Shown here: positions 48,703-64,000 of the stretch, piece by piece
Layout of the letters: each line of letters begins with the position of its first letter
How positions within the stretch are numbered: the stretch's first letter is position 1
DNA from: Loxodes magnus
Lineage: Eukaryota > Ciliophora > Karyorelictea > Loxodida > Loxodidae
Length of the DNA stretch: 64,000 nucleotides
Assembly: GCA_946699065.1 (NCBI GenBank)
Contig: CAMPDV010000058.1
Span: forward strand, 62,001 to 126,000
Reading direction: 5' to 3'
Notes under the pieces: generated by a model
Databases searched by the model: none
Seen by the model: only the letters and a program-made list of their open reading frames with translations
Told to the model about the DNA's origin: nothing
Translations under genes and position numbers: made by a program

Positions 48703-48948
48703 GCTTAAACCAATATTTTTTATGTAAGGATAAGTAAAACATTACTTGATCTTTTAATTCGTAGTAGGACTTAAGCTGAAAGATCACCATAAAAGATCTT
48801 AAATCATTTAAAAGTAAGATCGTATGCAAAAAGTTGAACGAGAGAAATTGATCTTACAAAAGTTTTGGTTTTAAAATGATGTAGAAGTAGTATCATATGA
48901 TTGAAAAAAGTAAACATATTGTGAAGAGACCGCTAAAATATCTGAGAA

Positions 48949-49076
48949 ATGTAATAACATTTTAAAAAACTTAAACAATAAATTAAAAACATTTTTTATC
49001 TAAACTGCTTTCAAAGTATGATGGTTAAGTATTATTCGATTATAAGTAATAGTAAAATTTAGTTAGTTATAAAAAT
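48949..49076 (+). pseudogene. 3'-truncated array gene (right edge)
   Basis: Only the first about 42 codons of the array ORF remain before the array ends at 49076 and unrelated sequence (CTCGCAAAC) follows. Confidence 0.5.
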
Positions 49077-49079
49077 TCT

Positions 49080-50155
49080 CGCAAACTATAAAACTGTAAA
49101 ATTAATATGTGGTGCGAAACATTAATTATGAAAATTTAAAACAAAAAATTTAAGTATTATAATTTTTTATTAAACTTTTTGAAACTTTTTTATCTGTTTT
49201 TCAAATTTTTTTTCGTAAATCTATCTTTTAAATTACTATAAATATTTTTCTTAATTCTTTCATAAAAAAATTATTTTTTTTACGTGAAAATTAGATTCAT
49301 TTTTATTTTAGATTTTATTGAAAATTTCAATTCAAAGAGATTTAATTCTTTAATTTTAAAGAATAGATATATTTTCTTTTAATTTTAAGTTTTTTTAGAA
49401 TATTGTTTCAGTTTTTAACAAATCATCTTTAATATCGTTAAAATTTGAATAGTTAACATGCTTTCTTTATATTTTTAATTTTTAATATTTAAAATTATAA
49501 TTTTTTTAAAACATACATGAACAAATACAACATTTAAAGGAATAAAAATTAAAGTTTAATTTTATAATTTTCTTATCAGAAATTTTTTTAATTTAGTAAT
49601 TTAAAGTTTTTAGTTTTAAGTTTTTTATTTATATTTGTTTAATTTGGTAGTTTCATTTGCTTAAATTTAAATTTTTAATTTTTTTTCTTGATTTGAAAAT
49701 ATTAGGCTTTTAAGCTAATTTCTTTTAATTTAATTTTTTTTTACGTATTTATTTTTTTAGGTCGTCTTTTTATGTGCTTTCTTCTTTTTATTCTTTTATT
49801 CTTTTTTAATGCACATTAAATTTTTCATATTTAATAAATTATAGAATCTTTTTCAAAAAGCATTTCTCCTTTATTTATGTTTATCTTTTTTTGTCTTCTT
49901 CAATGTAAAATATTTTTTTACATTTAACGATTTATATTTATATTAAAAATAACATTTTTATTACTTATACTTTTATACGCTATTACTTATTAAATAAAAT
50001 CTTATGTCTCTTCTATTGTTTTGAAACATGATGTCTTCTTAAGAAGTAAAACCTCTTTCTTATATGAATTTCATAACGAAATTTCTTCCTTATATGAAAA
50101 TTTTAAGTTATGCTTTCGATTATGGCTTTACTATCCCTTGTGTATTCGATAAAAA
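49080..50155 (-). CDS. Candidate Lys/Gln-rich ORF right of the array
   Basis: On the minus strand one frame is open for about 350 codons with only three UGAs. It contains EYTRDSKAIIESITQNFHIR near its right end and a coiled-coil-like segment further on. It has no known domain or clear start or stop. It could be coding or chance, given a single ambiguous stop codon in T-rich DNA. Confidence 0.22.
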
Positions 50156-50163
50156 TTTAATTT

Positions 50164-50899
50164 AATTTATTATTTAGTTTTACATAAATTATAACAAAAA
50201 GATATCAGTATTCAAATTAGGATTCTTCAATACTCTAACAAGGTAGGAGATAACAAAATTCTAGAAAGACTAGAACCAAGCAAGGGTACCAAAAAGATCG
50301 TCCATCAGGATGAATCTCTTGCCTCTGAAGAAAAGCCTATGAAATAGCTTAAAAGAATAATGCACTTGGAACTCTCGAATCTCACAACTTAGTAATAAAC
50401 AAGATATGATTAGCTGATTTAAGTAGTGCTGGATCTCCAGAAAGAGGTAAAAAAGTGAAGAAAGCCAATAAAAATATAATGGAAAAACTTGAAATTGCAG
50501 AGGAAATAGAATTGAGACTTATGACCTAAAAAAGAGTTCTTAACGTAATTTTAAATATTTCACAAGATTAGAGTAGTTAATTTCAAAACTAGCTATAGAA
50601 GCAGAAAAAGGTGAACAACAAGCTAGATAAAATAGAAAAAATAAGTACAAATTCTAGCGCTAAATGAAACTGAAAGAATAATGAAATGATCCAATGAAAT
50701 TGAAGGTGAAAATAATTACATTGTAATAAATTGGGGAAATTTACAAGAAAAAAGACATCTAGCATCTAGGTGAAAGAAGAAATAAAGGAAAATTGCATAG
50801 CAAGGAGAAGAGATGTTGAGATTCTCAGAATTTTATATTTAACCTTTAGAGCAATCTAGAGGTTGGCTGGAAATCGTTTGAAATACCTCCAAGAACGCC
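50164..50899 (+). mobile_element. ZK element h, degenerate
   Basis: Related to ZK-e: LIQVVLDLQKEVKK, EIELRLMTQKR and NISQDQS match in order but in several frames. The knuckle is lost. The 3' end (CTCCAAGAACGCC) matches the family. AAAAATTTAATTT occurs at both ends (50151-50163, 50900-50912), a plausible but low-complexity 13-bp target duplication. Confidence 0.55.
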
Positions 50900-50969
50900 A
50901 AAAATTTAATTTTGTATTTATATTTGTACTTAGTATTACATCTAAAACTTATTTACTTAGTTTATACTT

Positions 50970-51537
50970 CTATGCTTTATTAATATAAATCCACTAAAGC
51001 AATTTCTCAGATTCTTTCTCGTTTATAATACAAACTAAATACTTTAAACAAGTAAAAAACCAAAATTTTTAATTAAAAATAAAAATGCTCGAAAAAATGG
51101 TGGAAATAGCAAAAGAGAGACTAAATATGATATATTATTTCTAAGAATAAAATGAAGAGTAAGCTTTTATGTAATAAATTAACTAAAAGCAGAATCTATC
51201 AAAATATAAAACACTTTTACTATAAAAATTCGAAAATTTATAAATTACTTTGTAGAAATGCATCATGAACTCTTGAAAAGCTAAATTAAGAAAGAGTTTG
51301 AAATACTTGAAAATAAATAAATTAAAATTTTATGAAATAAAATTCTAAATTATATGGAGACTTAGATCTTTCTATTGACTTTTTTGAAATGAAACCTGGA
51401 AAAATACTAACTGTAATAAATTTTAGATATATTCACAGAAATTGAGTTAAAAGAAAAAGGTAAGCAGATTGACCAAAATGAAATAAATATTAACTCTTTC
51501 CTATTTACATAAAAAAACTAAGATTAAAGAGTGTGCA
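50970..51537 (+). CDS. Candidate ORF, charged coiled-coil-like
   Basis: One frame (GCT at 51087 in frame) is open throughout under the variant code and reads ARKNGGNSKRETKYDILFLR, then MHHELLKSQIKKEFEILENK and EIELKEKGKQIDQNE. The first in-frame ATG is at 51258. No clear UGA stop precedes the hairpin repeat at 51528. Function unknown. Confidence 0.3.
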
Positions 51538-51560
51538 GCACATAACTGGCGCACAGCTCT
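51528..51560 (-). repeat. 33-bp hairpin repeat, copy 3
   Basis: Minus strand: AGAGCTGTGC, GCCAGTTATG, TGCTGCACACTCT. It has the longest outer stem of the three copies (AGAG-TGTGC with GCACA-CTCT, one bulged C). Confidence 0.55.
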
Positions 51561-51844
51561 TAAATGTCATATTTTTCAAGTTCTTTTAGAATATTTTTAG
51601 GTTAAAAAACTCTTCTACAATTTATTCATATTCTCCTCTTCTTACACATTTATGTCTTTCATTTTTTCTCTTACCAATTTTTTAATTATTTGTCTTCCAC
51701 TAATCTTCTTTTTATTAATTCTTTTTGATAAACTTCAGTTTTTTCTCCTTTTCTTTTTTCTAATATTCATTTTTATATATTTTCCGCTATATTAAGTTAT
51801 TGTAGATTCATAATAATAATAAAATAATAAAAAGCATAAAAAGA

Positions 51845-52183
51845 ATGAAGAATGAAGTTGCTAAAAGTGTAATATATTTAGATTTAAATTTTTATGCAAT
51901 TGTTTATTTTAGAAAGGATTCACCCTTTTATTCATTTTCCAGCCTTCAATCTTTTCGGATTAAGAGTTTATTTCCAATAAACATCTTCTCTAATCAAGAT
52001 ATCCTGAAAAATTTAAAGTCCTTTTATCTCAATTTTTTCAATTATATGTTTATTCAAGTGCTTTTTTTAATTTAAACATGGATATAGAGTTATACTTTTT
52101 CCCTTTCAAACCATTAATATCTTTAACTTCATAAAATAAAAAAAATTAGTTATATACTAAATACTTCTATCGAAAAAAGTTGA
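51845..52183 (+). CDS. Small hypothetical ORF (112 aa)
   Basis: ATG 51845 to UGA 52181-52183. The first 76 codons are free of any stop even in the standard code, and UAA/UAG as Gln extends the frame to 112 residues. Begins MKNEVAKSVIYLDLNFYAIV, then is Ser/Phe-rich. An A-rich AAAAAGA precedes the ATG. No recognised domain. Confidence 0.35.
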
Positions 52184-52879
52184 ATATAACTTTAAAGCAA
52201 CTAATTAAAGATTAAGTTAAAATTCATATTAAAATTTCTAAAGAAATAGAAAAATCAGCCGAAAATTAGTGTAAGCAATTAAATAATTAAATATCATAAA
52301 AAAAAACCAAATAATTAAGAATTTTTTAAGTATTTCGATATGAAACTTATAAAATGAAGCATACGCTAGATGAGTGAATTAGTTATTATTGCTTAATAAA
52401 ATACATAATTTAAAAATCCAATTTATCTTTATTCAAAATGATAAATAATTATCATAGAACAATTTTTTCTTTATATTAGATAATTTGTTATTACTTTTAG
52501 CTTAAAATAGAATTATTTTAAAATTGCATTAATCAAAAATTTCATTTTTTTTGCCAATTAGCTCCTAAGTAATTTTGTGTTGAAGATTTACTTGAAACTA
52601 ATGATATATATTTAACATCATGATTAGTAGATTTAAGTGTTAAATTGCTTGCTGTTTTTGAAGTTAAGTTTATCTAGTTTCCCTCAAACATTATAAATAA
52701 TAATTCTATTTTAATTAAATAAAATTTTATTTTTTTATTTCGAATTATCTTATAACATCATTCAGTAGGAAATTAATACAGATTAATTATTAATAAATAT
52801 AATGAAATTAGATAAATAAAAACTTATATTTAATCAATTAAAAAAATTAATCGAAGGAAGTTATTAATGCGTTTAATTT
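52184..52879. other. AT-rich stretch, no gene recognised
   Basis: No conserved frame or repeat was seen. Confidence 0.5.
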
Positions 52880-53340
52880 AAAATTTAGGAAATTTAGTGG
52901 TGAACAAATATTATAAAATTTAAAGTTATATAATTCTAGTATTTTTTTAATCTACTCATCAATCTCTTATTGGTTTCTTTTCATAGCTAAGTTCATTGCT
53001 TATTTAAAAAACTATCCTTAAAATGTTAAATATCTAGGTTTTTTTAAGTTTTCATGAACTTCAGCAAACGTATTTGGAAATTTCTTAAAATTCCCTGATT
53101 CTTAACGACATTTCATTTAATTGACAAGAATTGGTACTTCTTGATTTTATCTTTTAGTAACATATATATTTAATTTTATTAAGGAAAATCTAAGATAAAT
53201 TCGCTAAAATTTGAAATCTATTTTTCTAGTACTAAAATTAATTAAGTATTTCTTAATTTTTTTACGGAAATTCTTCTTACTATTCAAAAATTTATATTTC
53301 CTATTTCAGTTCATTAGCTCACTCTATAAATTTAAAAAGG
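52880..53340 (-). pseudogene. Coiled-coil coding remnant, faintly RING-Alba-like
   Basis: On the minus strand ANELKQEIQIFEQQEEFPQK is typical coiled coil. Further on, in another frame, PRYLTFQGQFFKQAMNLAMK resembles the Alba start of the RING-Alba genes (PYEIFVNK ... QQGMNLAMNQ). It needs at least one frame change, so it is probably decayed. Copy 2 of the 300-bp repeat is inserted next to it. Confidence 0.3.
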
Positions 53341-53383
53341 AATAAACTATTTTTGAATTTGCTTTTTAGGAACTTTTTAATTA

Positions 53384-53692
53384 ATTAATTTCAACTAAAA
53401 AAATTTTGAATGGAAACTCCTTTCCGATTGCACGACCTGATGCCCTCTTTTTATGGAATAACGGGGACATACTGTTGTGCTCCAGGCACACCTGCTAGAG
53501 AGCTCCATCGCTATGAGCAGCCAGGCTTCAAGCCCCTACGAAGAGCGGATAATCTCAAAGACAGTGCTCCCTTCAGAAAATGACTCTGACCAGGGACTTT
53601 CTCAGCGACAGGAAAGGAACTTGTTCCTAGTCATAAAACCAGAAAGTGTTGTCACGAAGGTCATTCTCAGCTCCCATCATCTTTTCAGTAAT
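53384..53692 (+). mobile_element. 300-bp GC-rich retroposon-like repeat, copy 2
   Basis: Flanked by a perfect 17-bp direct repeat, TAGGAACTTTTTAATTA (53367-53383 and 53693-53709), the clearest target-site duplication in the window. The 72-residue frame from GTG 53477 exists in all three copies, but so does a second frame starting METPFRLHD. Changes between copies are mixed synonymous and nonsynonymous in both frames, so coding is undecided. Confidence 0.88.
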
Positions 53693-53877
53693 TAGGAACT
53701 TTTTAATTATTTTACTTAATTTGAGTTTTATAAATCAAAATACCAAGATTTTAATGCTATTAGTATATTTTGAATTTTTCAAAGAGGACTTTTTCTTAAC
53801 TTCTCTATTTTATTCTTACTTTTTTGTGTAATTTCTTTTGCCATTTATTTTAATGGTCTCATCAAACTCTTATGAAT

Positions 53878-60197
<6,320 letters not shown>

Positions 60198-60239
60198 TAC
60201 TTAAATGTTGAGATTTTTAGCTTTTCTTAACTTTTAATC

Positions 60240-60935
60240 AGGTTAGTGCAATCATTTTTTTATAAAGATGAATGCAATTACCTTTTTATATTGGCAGGCT
60301 ACTAATAATAATATTTTCAGTTCTTGATAAAGTTTTCTATTTATAAATTACATTTTCTGTTATTCAGAGTAAACTAAGACTTCTTCATATTCTTCTTTCT
60401 TCTATTATTCTTATTTTTTTACAGGCTTAGCATTGTAGTAAAGTATGTTAGTTTTTGATTGAGTTTTTCTTGCTTTGCCTCTACATTTTTTTTAAAATCA
60501 TTTATTTTACTTTTTAATTTTCTATAATCATATTTTGTTATATTTAACTATCGATTGTGATTACTCATAAAGTTACTGTTCTATTATTAATTCTTTTATC
60601 AGTTAACGGCATCCTATTATTAACTCATTATTTTAGTCGACAGTATTATTCATTAATTCTCTGATTTTTTCTCCTTAATAGTAAATTGTTTTTTTCATAC
60701 ATTGCTATTAATTTTTACATAATATACAGTGTATAAGAGTTTTTTGGCCTATTTAATTTTAAAATTTTCCTATCTCTACAGTTCCAATCATAAATTTATC
60801 TTATAATGAATAATTTGATTCCTCTTGTTTCTAATGCTTTTTTTCCACTTCTTATGCTGCCTTTCTTCTCAAGTTTCTAAGTTAATTATTTGAGAAACAG
60901 GCAGATTATTCATTTTTTTACTCTTATAAACTAAG
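60240..60935 (-). mobile_element. ZK element i, degenerate
   Basis: Minus strand: starts MNNLPVSQIINLET near 60915, then a Lys/Gln-rich coiled coil, a partial knuckle (CQAC) and LWITENVIYKQK, which matches LWINENGVYRQR of ZK-b. The pieces lie in different frames. It sits between the (AAT)n tract and copy 3 of the 300-bp repeat. Confidence 0.5.
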
Positions 60936-60959
60936 AGCACTTAAATCTACTACATTAAT

Positions 60960-61270
60960 AATTGAAAAGATGGTGGGAGCTGAGAATGACCTTCGTGACA
61001 ACACTTTCTGGTTTTATGGCTAGGAACAAGTTCCTTTCCTGTCGCTGAGAAAGTCCCAGGTCAGAGTCATTTTCTGAAGGGAACACTGTCTTTGAGATTA
61101 TCCTCTCTTCGTAGGGGCTTGAAGCCTGGTTGATCATAGCAATAGAGCTCCCTAGCAGGTGTGCCTGGAGCACAACATGATATCCCCGTTATTCCATAAA
61201 AAGAGGGCATCAGGTCGTGCAATCGGAAAGGAGTTTCCATTCAAAAATTTATTTAGTTGAAATTAATTAA
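60960..61270 (-). mobile_element. 300-bp GC-rich retroposon-like repeat, copy 3
   Basis: Inverted relative to copy 2. Flanked by 19-bp repeats TTAAATCTACTACATTAAT (60941-60959) and TTAAATCTATTACATTAAT (61271-61289), one mismatch. About 90% identical to the other copies. Confidence 0.88.
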
Positions 61271-61319
61271 TTAAATCTATTACATTAATTAATTAGTCAA
61301 TTAATTAATCATTTTTATA

Positions 61320-61870
61320 TTTTGCCCATAGGTTTAAAAGAAAAATTTGATTTGTTGTATTTCAATTTCTTCTCTTAATTTCTCCCTGCTATGCATTTAA
61401 ATTCAAATCTTGTTCCTTTTTCCAGATTTTTTCAGCTCATAAAGAATAAAATTCAGTATCACTTTCTTTATTCCTAGAAGCTAATATTTGTCTGATGCTA
61501 TTTCTTATTCTGTTTTTGTACGTTTCCATAAAAATGCTGCATACTGTCGCAAATTTAGCATCTTTTTTTGGTCTTTGAAATGTTCTTTCTTGTCTTTCTA
61601 TTGCTATGTAGTTTCTTTTAAAGACTTCTACAAATTTTTTCAATTTACAGGAGTTTTGAATCTAATTATACTCAATTTTTCTTGTCTTATTTTCTTTTTA
61701 TTTAAATATCATTCTTTAATCCTATCATTCGTTCATACTCTCAGGCTTTACCTCTTCAATTTACCTTATGGCCTTCATCATCATCTTCATGATTTATGAG
61801 GTCTTTACTTTCTTCAAATATTTCTTCTATGTTTTTGAATCATTTTCAAATATTTTAATTATTTGATGAG
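61320..61870 (-). mobile_element. ZK element j, degenerate
   Basis: The minus strand encodes a coiled coil (AIRQIEEVKPESMNEW) and a knuckle CQICDSMQHFYGN followed by Val in place of the last Cys. The 68-residue standard-code frame at 61437-61643 is in a neighbouring frame and is probably not the original protein. The right boundary is not defined. Confidence 0.45.
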
Positions 61871-62162
61871 TTGGTATATTAACTATATTATCTATTTATA
61901 GTACATTCACTCTATTTCAATATTATCTAAATCAAATTTATCAAAATTTATATTGAATTATCGTACTTTGCTTTAATTGTTTATTTTTTATTATATTTTA
62001 GAAAATTAACTGAGTGGTCTTTTTTTCAGTTTTCAATGGAGGCATTGTAAGTTGTGTTAGTATTTATGTTTGGAATAATTACTTTAGTTCTTCTTGCAGC
62101 TCAATTTTTAGTATAATGAAAGTTTTTCTCGGTAAAGTTAAGATTTGGTAAGAGAAAATACT

Positions 62163-63245
62163 TCAGGTTTTCTTTTCTACTCTTATGAGGAAAATAAACC
62201 CTTTTTTAAAGTCAGGCATTTTATTAAACTACTAGATACTTTATTTTTTTACTTAGAGATTCTATTGTTCCAATTTTCAAAAAGCGACACTTAATCATTA
62301 TATTTTAATGGATACGGGTCTTTAAATTAATCATAAGATAAATTATATTCTATGAATTTTTTTAAAACTCTATATCTCTTCGAAGCGACTCGATTCATTT
62401 AACTTCTAGCAAATCTTTTCTTAACTCTCTGATTGTATATCATTTGTTATCTCACTGTTGAAAAATGGCTTGATTTCAGAAGCTAGCCACTCTAAATCTA
62501 TTTGTTAAGATTTTTCCATAGCTACTTAAGTATTCAATTTATAGTAAAGAATAGAAATATTTAAGTTTAACTGAAAGAAAGATTCTTTTTACCTTTTATT
62601 TAAGTCAACTACTCCTCTAGAATGTCCATAACCTGCTTGGATTTTCCATTATTCTTCTCACATAAAATTTAGATAATTGAGTTTATAAAAGAACTCAAAA
62701 TCATATTAAAGTTATCTTTTTATGCAATCTGATGAAATCAAAGCTTGAGGCTTACTCTAAAATAATCTCATTACGGTTTCTTCAAAATATGAGTCTAAAT
62801 TGAAATCTCTATTACAGTTATCTTCTTCTATTAAAAATTTCTTTTATGAATAAAATTAAATTTATATTAAGCTTTTATTTCGAAGACCAGATACTTTTAA
62901 AATACCTACTTTATATAAATCTACTTAGTATTAGTTAGCTTATAGCTTTTTTATTAAAGCATTAATATTAAACTTGAACCTGTCTTTCATCTCTAAATAT
63001 AACTGCAGCATATCCTTTAAGTAAAATTTTAATCCTTATTAAAATTAAATTTCTTTAATTATATATTCTTCTAAAGCTTAAAATGAATAAAATATAGAAA
63101 CTTATTGCTTTATAATATCAATAATATGTAGAAATTTTAGAAAAAAAAATTAAAGGAATGGATGGAACAAATCTTTGCAACGTTCTGAATTTACTTCCAA
63201 TTTTTAAGAAGTTCCTGATTTTATCTAAGGCCTTGAAGCAAATTC
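62163..63245 (-). CDS. Hypothetical protein, about 360 aa, domain not recognised
   Basis: A continuous minus-strand frame under the variant code, ending at UGA 62163-62165. It reads naturally: LYLEMKDRFKFNINALIKKL, NLDSYFEETVMRLFQSKPQ, QAGYGHSRGVVDLNKRQKES, IDLEWLASEIKPFF. Internal UGAs (for example in NFM-UGA-EEQWKIQAG) would be Trp. The frame stays open upstream to the R repeat at 63365-63537, but the first in-frame ATG is at 63011, so the start is unresolved; an upstream short intron is possible. A soluble, mostly helical protein of unknown role. Confidence 0.45.
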
Positions 63246-63364
63246 TTGGCGATTCTTGCTTATAGAAATATATCAGAAGAATATTCCCGCTTTATCCGTC
63301 AAGAGACTATTATAAAATGCAGCAAAGCGAGAGTTAAATAAGAATTATTAATTAAAACATTATT

Positions 63365-63537
63365 AGGTTCGTCAGTCAACCGTTCATACAGCTAGCGAGA
63401 ACCCTTGGGTAAATTAGGCTTATCTCTTGCGATCTTTTCCACTCTTCCTCGTGTGACATCTAGTGCAAGATTACTCACAATACATTATACACTTCACCAG
63501 ATTACCTACTAATTCTTCTGACCACAGCCGATATCCA
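63365..63537 (-). repeat. 175-bp dispersed repeat R, copy 2
   Basis: Homologous to 4770-4945. Read on the minus strand it opens with ATGGATATC, and one frame gives DVTRGRVEKIARDKPNLPKG, which looks protein-like. Copy 1 has indels relative to it. It lies directly upstream of the 62163-63245 coding region. Confidence 0.6.
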
Positions 63538-63565
63538 TATTTTTTTTATAATATAGCATAATTTA

Positions 63566-64000
63566 TCAGAGTAACTTCACCTTTATTTGGTTAGTTACAT
63601 ACTAGTTTATAAAGCGAATAAGTTCTCAATAAAAATCTTCTTCTTTAAATTAAACTTTTATTATATCTTACCTTACTTTTTTGTTTCTTTCATTGAGACT
63701 TATTAACTCAAGCTTTCCTAAGTTGAATCTTTATTATCTTTTGTTTCTTTATCTTGCTTCCATTAGTATTTAATGTTTGTTTGTAGCCTTTGCTGTTCTT
63801 TCTTCTATAGAGTGCTACTTCTCTTGTGCAGTACATTCTAAAAATTTTATTTCAAGCTTTTCGTTCTTCTGTTTTCATTTTATCCTAATATTTCCAAAAT
63901 TTTTTTATCTTATGAAATTGCTTCTTGAAATATCAGTACCCTACTATCGATTTTCGATATGTATAGATTATTGCTTAAATTTTCCTCTTTCTCTGACTTC
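63566..64000 (-). CDS. Partial coding region running off the right edge
   Basis: 145 codons open from the window edge to UGA 63566-63568 with UAA/UAG = Gln. Charged, helical composition: EVRERGKFKQQSIHIENRQQ, SIEERTAKATNKHQILMEA, NLGKLELISLNERNKK. Possibly a coiled-coil protein or another ZK-related N-terminus; no knuckle seen. The 5' end is outside the window. Confidence 0.4.

Larger units (their letters stand above)
32996..49076. repeat. Tandem array of a 2166-bp unit, 7.4 copies
   Basis: Units begin at 32996, 35162, 37328, 39494, 41660, 43826, 45992 and 48158. The last is cut after 919 bp, where homology ends at 49076. No difference between units was noticed on reading. The period is exactly 722 codons, so frame is kept from unit to unit. 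The junctions with unique DNA show no obvious target repeat. The unit carries a long ORF that spans the unit boundary. Confidence 0.97.

Noticed and set aside
32996-49076. Whole array as one continuous 16-kb giant ORF
   Set aside because: The frame is technically open if every UGA is Trp, but six UGAs cluster in 245 nt of each unit directly after the 640-codon ORF, which fits a 3' end better than a Trp-rich segment.
32996-49076. CRISPR-like or centromeric satellite reading of the array
   Set aside because: Units are 2.2 kb, contiguous without spacers, and contain a long ORF. There is no evidence for a centromere function.
61437-61799. 68-residue minus and 103-residue plus ORFs
   Set aside because: The zinc-knuckle remnant (CQICDSMQHF) lies in a different minus frame; these appear to be shadows of ZK-j.

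Overview
The window looks like nuclear DNA of a ciliate with an unusual genetic code. It is very AT-rich (roughly 80% by eye) and has almost no long ORFs under the standard code. Long, conserved frames appear once UAA and UAG are read as Gln and internal UGA as Trp. Three independent lines support this. (1) A Myb/SANT gene (10543-11103, minus) has UGA exactly at the Trp that opens the second Myb repeat. (2) Two paralogous RING-Alba genes (318-2114 and 17210-19516, minus) stay in one frame for 599 and 769 codons only under this code, and both end at the same final UGA. (3) CCHC zinc-knuckle ORFs recur in many repeats with UAA/UAG at Gln-like and UGA at aromatic or knuckle positions. UAA/UAG = Gln plus UGA = Trp-or-stop is the karyorelictean code (NCBI table 27), so a Loxodes-like karyorelict is my best guess. 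A Condylostoma-type code is the alternative. I cannot tell micronucleus from macronucleus.

Layout. 0.3-3.4 kb and 17.2-19.9 kb are a diverged segmental duplication carrying the RING-Alba genes. Copy A has since received a zinc-knuckle ('ZK') element, and copy B has an in-frame 240-bp triplication. 4.5-6.2 kb holds a hairpin repeat, a 175-bp dispersed repeat and a minus-strand ZK element. Two identical tRNA-Glu(UUC) genes (8.2 and 14.5 kb) and the Myb gene lie in otherwise empty AT-rich DNA. 21.0-32.2 kb is a cluster of ZK copies interspersed with an 8-bp microsatellite, a coiled-coil gene (24.4-26.0 kb), a multi-pass membrane protein gene (27.15-28.27 kb), a 300-bp retroposon-like repeat and a tRNA-Glu pseudogene. 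32,996-49,076 is a tandem array of an apparently identical 2166-bp unit, whose junction-spanning ORF gives seven complete copies of a 639-residue hydrophobic protein. 50-53 kb has a decayed ZK copy and small candidate ORFs. 53.4-61.3 kb is a 6.3-kb (AAT)n tract between two inverted copies of the 300-bp repeat. 61.3-64 kb has minus-strand ZK remnants and two further coding regions, the last running off the window.

How the parts relate. The mobile fraction is two short retroposon-like families: ZK elements of about 0.7-1 kb with a Gag-like coiled-coil plus zinc-knuckle ORF, and a 300-bp element. Both are bounded by 13-19 bp target-site duplications. No reverse transcriptase was found here, so both are presumably mobilised in trans. 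All translations were made by eye. Coordinates of motifs and stops were checked for frame, but starts and introns remain uncertain, because a code with one ambiguous stop makes random open frames common in AT-rich DNA.
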